NCBI RefSeq assembly: GCF_036321025.1
Contig: NZ_JAZAPB010000002.1
Span: 1,674,001 to 1,738,000, forward strand
Reading direction: 5' to 3'
From: Alteraurantiacibacter hainanensis
GTDB taxonomy: Bacteria; Pseudomonadota; Alphaproteobacteria; Sphingomonadales; Sphingomonadaceae
Length of the DNA stretch: 64,000 bases
Position numbers and translations under genes: made by a program
Shown: in pieces, positions 17,298-25,156 of the stretch
How positions within the stretch are numbered: the first letter of the stretch is position 1
Layout: the number at the start of each line of letters is the position of its first letter
Notes under the pieces: model-generated
Database searches by the model: none
What the model saw: only the letters and a program-made list of their open reading frames with translations
Told to the model about the DNA's origin: nothing

Positions 17298-18815
17298 TCA
17301 CGCCACCATGCCGCGCTGGACGAATTCAAGGCCCATCAGCACCACGAAAAGGACGCCCAGCCCGCCTGCGCCGGCTGCGAAATACTTCAGGCGCTTTGCC
17401 CGAAGTTCGCGTCCGGCTTCCGTGAAGGTGTGGGAAATCGTTCCGATGACCGGCAGGCCGAAGGTTCGCTCCAGCTGGTTCGCCGTGGCGAAGGTGGAAC
17501 CCAGCTTGCTCATGGCGTAGGCCGTGCCCGCACCGGCGCCCAGGCCGACGATCAGCACGCCCAGCAGCAGCAGGAGCCGGTTCGGCGCAGCAGGCGTGAC
17601 CGGGGTGGTAGGCGGATCGACGACTTCGAACTGCACTGCGCTGCGTTCGTTTTCCACCTGTCCGCGCAGGCGCAGTTCCTCGCGGTCCTGCAACAGCTGG
17701 TCATACTGGCTGCGAAGCACGTCGTAGTCGCGGCTGATGCGCGTGGCTTCCGCCGCCGCGCCGGGCTCGCGGGCCTGGCTGGCGGTGATGGAGGCGATCT
17801 CGGCCCGTAGCGCTGCCGCGCGCGATTGCAGCGACTGCACGTTCGACAGGCGCTCAACGCGCATCGATTGCAGGCTGGCATAGGCGGGATTGGTCGTGCC
17901 GCCCGCGGGGCCGGCTTCCTGCGCCTGTTCGCGAAGTGTGGCCACGGTCCGCCGCGCAGCCACCATGTCGGGATGTTCGTCGGTCAGCCCCCGCGCTTCC
18001 AACGCGGCAAGATTGGCTTGCGCCTGCGCCAGGTTTGCCTGGGGGCCGCCGGCACCCGGGGTGACGACGGTGCGGGGGGTGGATGAGATCTGCCCTTCCA
18101 GCGCCGCTAGCGCGCTTTGCGAGGCGGCGAGATCGGCTTCGACGCTGCGCAATTCGCTGCGCGTTGCGGCCAGCTGGTTGGCAATGGCCTGCGCGCCGCC
18201 GATGAGTTCCGGGTTGGCAGTCTCGAACGCCAGGCGCCGTTCCTCCGCCGCCGCAAGTTCGGCTTCGCGCTGGGCCAGCTGCTGGTTCAGGAATTCGATG
18301 GAATCCTGCATGTCGCCGCGAGCACCGCCGAGGTTTTCCTCGCGGAAGATGTCGATCATCCTCTGTGCGATAACCTGGGCCAGTTCGGCGTTTTCCGCGT
18401 CGGACAGGTCGCTGCGACCGCTCCGGGCGGTGATCTCGAAGATGTTCTCACCCTCGCTGACGACTTCGATGTCCTCGGTCAGACCCTCTATCGCGGCTTC
18501 CATCTGGGTGGGCGTGGTCACGCCGTCTCCGATGCGCGTGGAGCGCACGACGGTCTCGAGATTGACCGAGCTGACCAGCGTCTGCCGAATGCGGTCGATA
18601 TCGCGCGCACGGCTTGCGGCCCCGATGCCGATCTGCTCGGCCAGAACGTCGTCCAGCTGCACGAAGATGCGGGTTTCGCTCTCGTAGGTGTTTGGGATCA
18701 GCGCCACGACCAGCCAGCCCAGCAGACACGTGCCCCAGGCAACGGCGAGCGCCAGCCAGCGGCGGTTCCACACCGCCCACAGGCCCGCGCGCATCTCCTC
18801 GATGAGGTGGTTCAA
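17298..18815 (-). CDS. XrtA system polysaccharide chain-length determinant (Wzz/PCP family)
   Basis: A 505-residue polysaccharide co-polymerase. It has an N-terminal transmembrane helix (WLALAVAWGTCLLGWLVVALIP), the Wzz segment YESETRIFVQLDD, a long periplasmic coiled coil rich in Glu, Ala and Gln from about residue 165 to 385, the PxxP-like PPTTPVTPAAPNR motif, and C-terminal membrane segments (LLLLLGVLIVGLGAG and AGGLGVLFVVLMGLEF). It sits in the inner membrane and sets polymer length with the tyrosine kinase encoded ten bases downstream. Confidence 0.94.
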   Translation of the reverse strand: MNHLIEEMRAGLWAVWNRRWLALAVAWGTCLLGWLVVALIPNTYESETRIFVQLDDVLAEQIGIGAASRARDIDRIRQTLVSSVNLETVVRSTRIGDGVTTPTQMEAAIEGLTEDIEVVSEGENIFEITARSGRSDLSDAENAELAQVIAQRMIDIFREENLGGARGDMQDSIEFLNQQLAQREAELAAAEERRLAFETANPELIGGAQAIANQLAATRSELRSVEADLAASQSALAALEGQISSTPRTVVTPGAGGPQANLAQAQANLAALEARGLTDEHPDMVAARRTVATLREQAQEAGPAGGTTNPAYASLQSMRVERLSNVQSLQSRAAALRAEIASITASQAREPGAAAEATRISRDYDVLRSQYDQLLQDREELRLRGQVENERSAVQFEVVDPPTTPVTPAAPNRLLLLLGVLIVGLGAGAGTAYAMSKLGSTFATANQLERTFGLPVIGTISHTFTEAGRELRAKRLKYFAAGAGGLGVLFVVLMGLEFVQRGMVA

Positions 18816-18831
18816 GACTGCGCCCCCTGCC

Positions 18832-19476
18832 CTAGAACATGCTCTCGGGGATGATGATCACATCGCCCGGTCGCAGCATCACGTTGGCTTCGCTCTCTCC
18901 GCGGCGCAGCAGGTCGGACAGGCGCAAGGCGTACTCGCGCTGCTGGCCGCTCTGGCGGTCGAACCGGATAAGCTTGGCGCGGTTGCCGGCGGCATATTCG
19001 GACAGCCCGCCCACCGCGATCATCGCGTCGAGCAGCGTCATGTTGGCCCGGTAGGGAAGCGACGCGGGCTGCGCCGTCGCACCCACGATGCGCACCTGCT
19101 GGCTGAATGTCCCCGCGAACTCGTTCACGATGACCGTCACCAGCGGTTCCTCGATGTACTGGGAAAGCTGCAGGCGAATGTCCTCGGCCAGCATGGTCGG
19201 TGTCTTGCCGACGGCGGGCATGTCGGCCACCAGCGGCGTCGTGATGCGTCCATCGGGGCGCACCTGCACTTCCGCCCCCAGCTCCTCGTTGCGCCACACG
19301 TGAACCGTGAGTTGGTCGAGCGGGCCGATGACGTACTCTTCGCCCGGCCCTTCCTGCATGGCGACGAAGCGGGCAGGTTCGAGTTGCGGGCCCGAAGCGC
19401 CGGCTCCGCAGCCGGACAGGCCAAGGCCCAGGCTCATGCAAGCCAGGAGGAGGGAGACGGGCTTTTTCAGTCGCAT
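18832..19476 (-). CDS. XrtA/PEP-CTERM system exopolysaccharide export lipoprotein (Wza-like)
   Basis: A 214-residue export protein. The signal peptide ends in a lipobox (LGLSGCG), so it should be an outer-membrane lipoprotein. The Poly_export domain starts at YVIGPLDQLTVHVWRNEEL and is followed by SLBB-type segments (VRIVGATAQPASLPYRANMTLLDAMIAVGGLSEYAAG). It forms the periplasm-spanning or outer-membrane part of the polymer exit route. It is the first gene of the main leftward transcription unit, downstream of a terminator. Confidence 0.95.
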   Translation of the reverse strand: MRLKKPVSLLLACMSLGLGLSGCGAGASGPQLEPARFVAMQEGPGEEYVIGPLDQLTVHVWRNEELGAEVQVRPDGRITTPLVADMPAVGKTPTMLAEDIRLQLSQYIEEPLVTVIVNEFAGTFSQQVRIVGATAQPASLPYRANMTLLDAMIAVGGLSEYAAGNRAKLIRFDRQSGQQREYALRLSDLLRRGESEANVMLRPGDVIIIPESMF

Positions 19477-19509
19477 TGATCGCGTCCTTCGCGGATTTCG
19501 GGTGATGTG

Positions 19510-19539
19510 CTGAACCGGCCTCTTGGGCCGCGGATTCAG
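19510..19539 (-). promoter_or_regulatory. Leader hairpin upstream of export gene
   Basis: Imperfect inverted repeat CTGAACCGGCC ... GGCC-GCGGA-TTCAG within the 195-base gap, 34 bases ahead of the export gene ATG at 19476. It would fold in the mRNA leader of the exopolysaccharide operon. No T-run follows, so it is not called as a terminator. Function unknown. Confidence 0.35.
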
Positions 19540-19605
19540 TTCGCCCTTGGATATGGTGGGAGGTTCTCGCGAAAATCGGTGAACATTGCGTTAGCCTTCA
19601 CACCC

Positions 19606-19631
19606 AAAACCGCGCGTTACGCGGGGTTTTT
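19606..19631. terminator. Terminator between PLP decarboxylase and export gene
   Basis: Stem with AAAACC, one mismatch, then CGCG pairing to CGCGGGGTTTT, with T-runs on both strands. It would end leftward transcription from the acyl-CoA ligase/decarboxylase pair before the main exopolysaccharide operon. A second, stronger dyad without a T-run (CTGTCCC-ACAGC-GGGACAG, 19638-19656) lies beside it. Confidence 0.7.
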
Positions 19632-19671
19632 GAAGGCCTGTCCCACAGCGGGACAGCACGCGGGGATGTGC

Positions 19672-20898
19672 TCAGACGAGCATTTCCAACGCCGGGCCCT
19701 GGCCCAGGAAAGTCGCCGGGCTGGCGCTGGCGCCATAGGCTCCGGCGCAGAAGATCGCCACGAGGTCTCCTACTTTGGCACGCGGCAGATGCGCAGCATC
19801 GGCCAGTCGGTCTAGCGGCGTGCACAGACAACCGACGATATTGACCTCCTCCTCCGGCGCTGCATCGAAGCGCGAGGCAATCGCGGCGGGATAGTTACGG
19901 CGTACGACCGTCCCGAAATTGCCGGATGCCGCAAGCTGGTGATGCAGACCGCCATCGGTCACGAGGTAAGTTGTTTCGTGGCTCACTTTCCGGTCGAGGA
20001 TGCGAGTCAGGTAAACCCCTGCTTCGCCAACCAGATAGCGGCCGAGTTCGATAGCGAACCGCGTCTCTGACAGCGCGGTGGGCAACCGTGAGAACCGCTC
20101 CTTCAGCGCGGCACCGACGGCAGCGATGTCCAGCGGCTTGTCCCTGTCGAAATAGGGGATGCCGAAGCCGCCGCCCATGTTGAGATGGGGTACGTTCACG
20201 CCGGCTTCCTCAGCCAATCTGGCTGCCAGGTCCACGACCTGCCCCTGCGTCTCGATGATCGCTTCGGCATCGAGCGCCTGACTGCCCGAATAGATGTGAA
20301 AGCCCCGCCAATTCGCCCCTGCCGCGACGATCTTCCGGGCAAGGTCCGGAACCTGCTCGGCGTCCACGCCGAACGGCTTTGCCCCGCCGCCCATCTTCAT
20401 GCCGGATCCGCGCAGTTCGAAGTCGGGATTGACGCGAATGGCAAGGCGCGGCGCGATGCCCAGTTCCTTACCGATCTGCAGGGCGCGATCGGTCTCGTTT
20501 TCGGACTCGAGGTTGAGAGTCACGCCTGCCCGGATTGCGGCGAGCAGCTCCCTGTCACGCTTGCCGGGCCCCGCGAAGCTGATCTCCCGCGGCAGGTAAC
20601 CCGCATCGCGCGCAAGCCGGAGTTCGCCTGCCGACGCGATATCGAGCCCGTCCACGAGATCTGCCATGAATTCGAGCAAAGGCCCGTAAGGGTTTGCCTT
20701 CATGGCATAATGTATATCGAGCCGTTCGGGCATGGCTTCCCGCAGACCGGCCATGCGTGCTTCGATGACTTCCTTCGAATAGACAAACAGGGGAGTATCG
20801 CCGGCCTCCTTAACCAGCGCGCTCACCTTTCGCCCGCCGATGGCCAGTTCGCCTTCGAGCGCGGAAAAGTCCGGCGGAATGGGTCCCAGGGGCTTCAT
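19672..20898 (-). CDS. PLP-dependent decarboxylase, exosortase A system-associated
   Basis: A 408-residue fold-type III (alanine racemase-like) decarboxylase related to diaminopimelate and ornithine decarboxylases. The PLP lysine is in HYAMKANPYGPLL (about residue 56), the glycine-rich phosphate loop is NMGGGFGIPYFD and the C-terminal domain has CLCTPLDRLA with the active-site Cys. It is one of the companion enzymes always seen with exosortase A but of unproven substrate. The ATG at 20898 sits in an ATGA overlap with the acyl-CoA ligase, so the two are coupled. Confidence 0.92.
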   Translation of the reverse strand: MKPLGPIPPDFSALEGELAIGGRKVSALVKEAGDTPLFVYSKEVIEARMAGLREAMPERLDIHYAMKANPYGPLLEFMADLVDGLDIASAGELRLARDAGYLPREISFAGPGKRDRELLAAIRAGVTLNLESENETDRALQIGKELGIAPRLAIRVNPDFELRGSGMKMGGGAKPFGVDAEQVPDLARKIVAAGANWRGFHIYSGSQALDAEAIIETQGQVVDLAARLAEEAGVNVPHLNMGGGFGIPYFDRDKPLDIAAVGAALKERFSRLPTALSETRFAIELGRYLVGEAGVYLTRILDRKVSHETTYLVTDGGLHHQLAASGNFGTVVRRNYPAAIASRFDAAPEEEVNIVGCLCTPLDRLADAAHLPRAKVGDLVAIFCAGAYGASASPATFLGQGPALEMLV

Positions 20899-22397
20899 GC
20901 CACTTCCCTTGCCAGCAACGCCCTGTCGATCTTGCCATTCGGGTTGAGGGGCATGGCATCCACCCAACGGATTTCCGCAGGCTGCATGAAATTGGGCAGT
21001 TCGCGCCTGAGAGCCGCGCGTAGGCCCTCCTCGTCACCGGAACCGCGCACGACAAGATGGATCGCATGTCCGAGCCGCTTGTCAGGCACACCGATCGCCA
21101 CCGCCTCTTCAGCCAGCCCCGTCCCGATCGCGGCCTCCTCGATCTCCTGCGGGCTGATGCGATTGCCCGCGCTCTTGATCATCGCATCGTCCCTGCCGAG
21201 AAAATAGAGCAGTCCGTTCTCTTCGCGCCGCACGTTGTCTCCGGACCATACGGCCAGACCCCCGTAGACGGACGCCTTGGGAGCGGGCCTGAAGCGCAGC
21301 GCGGTACGCTCCGCATCCTGCCAGTACCCCTGGGCGACGAGCGGCCCGCAATGCACCAGTTCGCCCTCGCTGGCGACTTCGCCGGCTGCATCGACGACAA
21401 GTATCTCCGCGAACGGAATGGCACGCCCCATGGAGGTGGGATGGTCGTCGACAAGCTCGGGATCGAGAAAGGTCGATCGGAAAGCCTCGGTAAGTCCATA
21501 CATGGGAAAAAGATTTGCTTTCGGGAACATGGAGCGCAAATCTCGCACCAGTTCTTCGGTCAGCGCGCCACCGCTATTGGTAAGGCGTCGCATGGACGCC
21601 GCAGCCTCGTCCGGCCAGTCCTGCGCCGCCAATTGAACCCACAGCGGAGGCACGGCCGCCAGGGTCGTGATCCCATGATGCGCGCAGGCCTTGATGACGT
21701 CGCGGGGGGTCAGGTAATCGAGCGGCACCACGCTTCCACCCGCGTACCAGGTGGAGAGCAGCTGGTTCTGCCCGTAATCGAAACTGAGAGGCAGCACGGC
21801 CAGGGTAACGTCGTCGGCTTCCAGCCCCAGGTAATGCGCCACGCTGACGGCACCCAGCCAGAGGTTCGCATGGCTCAGCATCACGCCCTTGGGAAGCCCG
21901 GTCGATCCGCTGGTGTAGAGGATGGCGCAAAGGTCGTCCGTATTGGCGCTGGACACATCGGCGAGCGGATCGGAAAGCTGCGACGCCTTCAGCGCCGCCC
22001 CCTCTTCCTCGATACGACAGGTCCCGGGCACATCACCCTCTTCCAACGAAGCCAGTCGCGCGGAATTGGCGACCAGGATGCTGGCGGCGCAGTCTGAAAG
22101 AATATGGTTTACCTGCGCCCGTTTCAGCAGCGGATTGATGGGTACGTGCACCAGTCCTGCGCGCGCCGCAGCCAGAGGCATGAGGCATGTGAGTTCACCC
22201 TTGGCCGCCCAGGTGGCGACCCGGGAGCCTTTTTCCGGCACCTGCTGCGCGAGCCAACCGGAAAGCTGCGCGACACGGCTTCTTAAATCCTTCCAGCTAA
22301 GCGTTTCGCCGCGCAGGACCAGCGCCGTGTCACCGTCCGCCCCGCGCAAGGCGAGGTGGTCTAGCGGCCAGGGCGTCGGATCGGGCGTGGTGGACAT
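20895..22397 (-). CDS. Acyl-CoA ligase (AMP-forming), exosortase A system-associated
   Basis: A 500-residue adenylate-forming enzyme. The AMP-binding P-loop is YTSGSTGLPKGVMLSH; PMYGLTEAFRST is motif A5; the C-terminal hinge region has RDDAMIKSAGNRISPQEIE and the catalytic lysine is in NPNGKIDRALL. It activates a carboxylate as acyl-AMP and could load it on CoA or on the nearby acyl carrier protein (23418). ATG 22397 is used because the open frame upstream is antisense to the divergent gene. The two divergent starts are only 12 bases apart. Confidence 0.93.
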   Translation of the reverse strand: MSTTPDPTPWPLDHLALRGADGDTALVLRGETLSWKDLRSRVAQLSGWLAQQVPEKGSRVATWAAKGELTCLMPLAAARAGLVHVPINPLLKRAQVNHILSDCAASILVANSARLASLEEGDVPGTCRIEEEGAALKASQLSDPLADVSSANTDDLCAILYTSGSTGLPKGVMLSHANLWLGAVSVAHYLGLEADDVTLAVLPLSFDYGQNQLLSTWYAGGSVVPLDYLTPRDVIKACAHHGITTLAAVPPLWVQLAAQDWPDEAAASMRRLTNSGGALTEELVRDLRSMFPKANLFPMYGLTEAFRSTFLDPELVDDHPTSMGRAIPFAEILVVDAAGEVASEGELVHCGPLVAQGYWQDAERTALRFRPAPKASVYGGLAVWSGDNVRREENGLLYFLGRDDAMIKSAGNRISPQEIEEAAIGTGLAEEAVAIGVPDKRLGHAIHLVVRGSGDEEGLRAALRRELPNFMQPAEIRWVDAMPLNPNGKIDRALLAREVA

Positions 22398-22409
22398 CAA
22401 GTTCCTGGA

Positions 22410-23405
22410 GTGCGCATTGCGGTGACGGCGATCAGCTATCACGACACGGTTAACGATCTGCAAGGCCTTGATTGGTCTGACGCAGGCCCATTTGCACGTC
22501 CGGAATGGTTTGGACTGCTGGAAAACGGCGCGTTTCGACCGCTGTTCGCCAAGGCCAGCGAAGGAGACCGGGCCGTCGCGCTGCCATTGTGCCGAACGGA
22601 ATACGGCCTTGAAGCGCTGACGAACTGGTATGCCTTCACCTGGTGCGAACTTCGCACGCACGAGAGCGATACCGCGATGTTGCACCTGCTGGCGGGGGAC
22701 CTGGCAAAGCGCGCCTCGAGGGTCACGCTTACCAAGCTTTCGGCAGAGGATGGCACCCTCGCCCGCATCGAGACTGCATTCGCAGGTGCCGGGTGGATTA
22801 CCTTCGCCGAACCCTGCGACACGAACCACGTGCTGCGAGTGAACGGGCGCACCTATGCCGATTTCCTGGCCGACAGGCCGGGCCAGCTTCGCACGACGCT
22901 GAAGCGCAAGGCCCGAAAAGTGGATGTCACGCTTTCCGACCGCTTCGACCCGGCGGAATGGGGGGAGTATGAGGCGATTTACGCGGCAAGCTGGAAGCCC
23001 GCGGAGGGCGATCCCGTCATGCTGCGCGCCTTTGCCCAGCGCGAAAGCGAAGCCGGGCGCTATCGCTTCGCCTTGGCTCGCCACGAGGGGACGGCAGTCG
23101 CCGCGCAGTTCTGGACGGTGGACGGCGACACGGCCTACATTCACAAGCTGGCTCACCGAAAGGACGCGCAGAACCTTTCGCCAGGCACCACCCTTACCGC
23201 TGCCCTTTTCGAACGGGTGATCGATATAGACGGGGTTGCTCTGGTGGATTTCGGCACCGGAGACGATCCCTACAAGCGCGACTGGATGGAGGAGGTGCGA
23301 ACCCGCTGGCAGCTTACGTGCCTGCGCCCCGACCATCCGCGCAACTGGCCCGTTCTTGCGCGCCATATCCTGCGCAAGCTTGTTTCCGGAGCGCGCCATG
23401 GCTAG
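22410..23405 (+). CDS. GNAT/FemAB-like acyltransferase in exosortase locus
   Basis: A 331-residue protein of the BioF2-like/FemAB acetyltransferase superfamily. Recognisable parts are RTTLKRKARKVDV, EYEAIYAASWKP, the strand FALARHEGTAVAAQFWTVDGDTAYIHKLAH and LVDFGTGDDPYKRDWM. It starts with GTG at 22410. It probably transfers an acyl or aminoacyl group, and the downstream acyl carrier protein suggests an acyl-ACP donor, which is inference. It heads the rightward arm of the locus; its promoter must lie in or beyond the divergent ligase gene. Confidence 0.82.
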   Translation: MRIAVTAISYHDTVNDLQGLDWSDAGPFARPEWFGLLENGAFRPLFAKASEGDRAVALPLCRTEYGLEALTNWYAFTWCELRTHESDTAMLHLLAGDLAKRASRVTLTKLSAEDGTLARIETAFAGAGWITFAEPCDTNHVLRVNGRTYADFLADRPGQLRTTLKRKARKVDVTLSDRFDPAEWGEYEAIYAASWKPAEGDPVMLRAFAQRESEAGRYRFALARHEGTAVAAQFWTVDGDTAYIHKLAHRKDAQNLSPGTTLTAALFERVIDIDGVALVDFGTGDDPYKRDWMEEVRTRWQLTCLRPDHPRNWPVLARHILRKLVSGARHG

Positions 23406-23417
23406 GGCGAGGCTGCT

Positions 23418-23711
23418 ATGGCGACCGATCTCCCCGCCCCGACCCAACAGGACGAAGACACCGATCTCGTCCTGCGGCAAGTGCTTGCAGACGTTCTCGG
23501 CCTCTCGGCGGAACGGATTGCCGATCTCGATGCCGATTCAGGCCTTTTCGGCCACGTGCCCGAACTTGATTCGATGGCCGTCGCAGGCCTGCTCACCGAA
23601 CTGGAAGACAGGCTCGACATCCTTATCGAGGACGATGACGTCGATGGCGAGATGCTGGAGACGTTCGGCGGACTGCTGTCCTTCCTCAAGACGAAGCGCG
23701 CCGACGGCTGA
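23418..23711 (+). CDS. Acyl carrier protein of the exosortase locus
   Basis: A 97-residue acidic carrier protein. The phosphopantetheine attachment serine is Ser52 in PELDSMAVAGLL; the surrounding helix pattern (LVLRQVLADVLGLSAERIADLD) is typical of PP-binding domains. It lies 12 bases after the acyltransferase gene. It would carry an acyl or aminoacyl thioester made by the ligase at 20895-22397 and used by the neighbouring transferase; partners are inferred from position only. Confidence 0.92.
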   Translation: MATDLPAPTQQDEDTDLVLRQVLADVLGLSAERIADLDADSGLFGHVPELDSMAVAGLLTELEDRLDILIEDDDVDGEMLETFGGLLSFLKTKRADG

Positions 23712-23717
23712 ACGGCG

Positions 23718-24380
23718 ATGCTGACGGGTCGCTGGCCCTCGCCTTCCGGCCCGGACGAATACGCTCTCCTTTGCGACAGGGGGCGCGAACGGCGTCTTCT
23801 CGTGGTGAACGCGCTGTTCGACGAGGGGAACAAGCTGCGCCATTTCGCCGCCGACCTCATGCGACGACTGGACGAAGCCGACATCGACAGCAGCCTGCCG
23901 GACCTTCCCGGCACCAACGAAAGCCTGCAACCGCTTGAGGAGCAGACACTCGACAGCTGGCGCAATGCGATGCGCGCTGCCGCAAGCGATTTCGCCGCCA
24001 CGCACGTCCTGGCTTTCCGGGGGGCCGCGCTGGTGAGCCCGGACGACCTGCCCAACATCCATTATGCTCCCGCGTCGGGCGCGACCCTGCTGCGCTCCAT
24101 GTTGCGGGCACAAGTGATGACCTCCCGCGAAACCGGACGCCCGCAAAGTCGCGACGATCTGCTGGAGCAAGGCCGTTCAAGAGGACTGCGGCTTGCCGGC
24201 TACCAACTCGGTCCCGCAATGATCGCCGATCTGGAAAGCGCCGTTGCACGGCAGGACGATGCGGTGGAGATCGCCCAGGGCGATATCGGCGGCAGCGCCT
24301 TGTGGCTGCGGGCCGAGCCGGATCACGATCCCGCACAGGCGGAAAGACTGGCTGCGCTGGTGGCGAGTCGCCTGGCATGA
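23718..24380 (+). CDS. Exosortase-associated hypothetical protein, possibly degenerate alpha/beta hydrolase
   Basis: A 220-residue protein in the position where exosortase loci often have hydrolase 2. The segment LLVVNALFDEGNKLRHFAADLMRRLDEADIDSSLPDLPGTNES resembles the strand-loop start of those hydrolases (PFAEEMNKSRR...DLxGCGDS), but I find no GxSxG or GxCxG nucleophile elbow and no clear catalytic His. It may be a non-catalytic relative or an unrelated family. It begins six bases after the ACP stop and overlaps hydrolase 1 by four bases, so it is clearly part of the operon. Confidence 0.6.
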   Translation: MLTGRWPSPSGPDEYALLCDRGRERRLLVVNALFDEGNKLRHFAADLMRRLDEADIDSSLPDLPGTNESLQPLEEQTLDSWRNAMRAAASDFAATHVLAFRGAALVSPDDLPNIHYAPASGATLLRSMLRAQVMTSRETGRPQSRDDLLEQGRSRGLRLAGYQLGPAMIADLESAVARQDDAVEIAQGDIGGSALWLRAEPDHDPAQAERLAALVASRLA

Positions 24381-25156
24381 CCCGGCGTCATCTGACCTTT
24401 CCCTGCGAGGGCGCATCGCTGGTCGGCACGCTGGACAATGCCACCGGAACGGCGGGCCTGCTGATCGTGAGCGGCGGAAACGAAGTGCGAAGCGGGGCAT
24501 TTGCCGGCCAGGCTCGCCTCGCCGCAAGTCTGGCCTCACGCGGCTATCCGGTCTTCCGATTCGACAGGCGGGGCGTGGGCGACAGCAGCGGCACCAACGC
24601 GGGCTTTCACGGCTCCCGGTCCGATATCGAAGCCGCAGTCGAGACATTTCGTCGAGAGTGCAGCCACGTGTCCCGATTGGTCGCGTTCGGCAACTGCGAC
24701 GCCGCCTCTGCGCTGATGTTGTGGCAAGGATGCGGTGCCCACGCGCTCGTTCTGGCAAACCCCTGGACTTTCGACGAGGGGCAAGCCGAGACGACGCCAT
24801 CCACCGCACTGAAGGCGCGCTATCGGCAGAAGCTGGGTAATCCGCGCGAACTTGCGCGCCTGCTGACGGGCAAGGTCTCGCTTCGCGGGGTCGCCCGTGA
24901 TCTGGGCAAGGCGCGGAAGGCATCGGGACTTACCCGGCTGGGAGCGGAAATGGCGGAACGGATGGCCAGCTTTCGCGGCGACACGCGTATCCTGCTGGCT
25001 GGCCGCGACCGAACGGCACAGGCGTTCCGGAGCCATTATCCGCTTGCTGGCGAGACAGTCCTGCTGCGCGAGGGAGCGGACCATGCTTTCAGCGAGCCGG
25101 CGGACCGGGACTGGCTCGAACAGCAGATCGTCGGCCTGTTGGAATGTCAGTCCTGA
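24377..25156 (+). CDS. Alpha/beta hydrolase 1, exosortase A system-associated
   Basis: A 259-residue alpha/beta hydrolase. Oxyanion-side strand is LIVSGGNEVRSGAFAGQ, followed by FRFDRRGVGDSSG; the nucleophile elbow reads FGNCDAASAL, so the nucleophile is Cys rather than Ser, as in this subfamily. The acid and His are likely in LAGRDR and GADHAFSEP. It could release or proof-read a thioester from the ACP two genes upstream (inference). ATG 24377 overlaps the previous stop. It is the last gene of the rightward arm and is convergent with the RNA methyltransferase, overlapping it by ten bases. Confidence 0.88.
   Translation: MTRRHLTFPCEGASLVGTLDNATGTAGLLIVSGGNEVRSGAFAGQARLAASLASRGYPVFRFDRRGVGDSSGTNAGFHGSRSDIEAAVETFRRECSHVSRLVAFGNCDAASALMLWQGCGAHALVLANPWTFDEGQAETTPSTALKARYRQKLGNPRELARLLTGKVSLRGVARDLGKARKASGLTRLGAEMAERMASFRGDTRILLAGRDRTAQAFRSHYPLAGETVLLREGADHAFSEPADRDWLEQQIVGLLECQS

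Noticed and set aside
20895..23480. 861-residue reading of the acyl-CoA ligase
   Set aside because: The N-terminal 361 codons are antisense to the acyltransferase gene and lack homology; ATG 22397 gives the normal ligase length.
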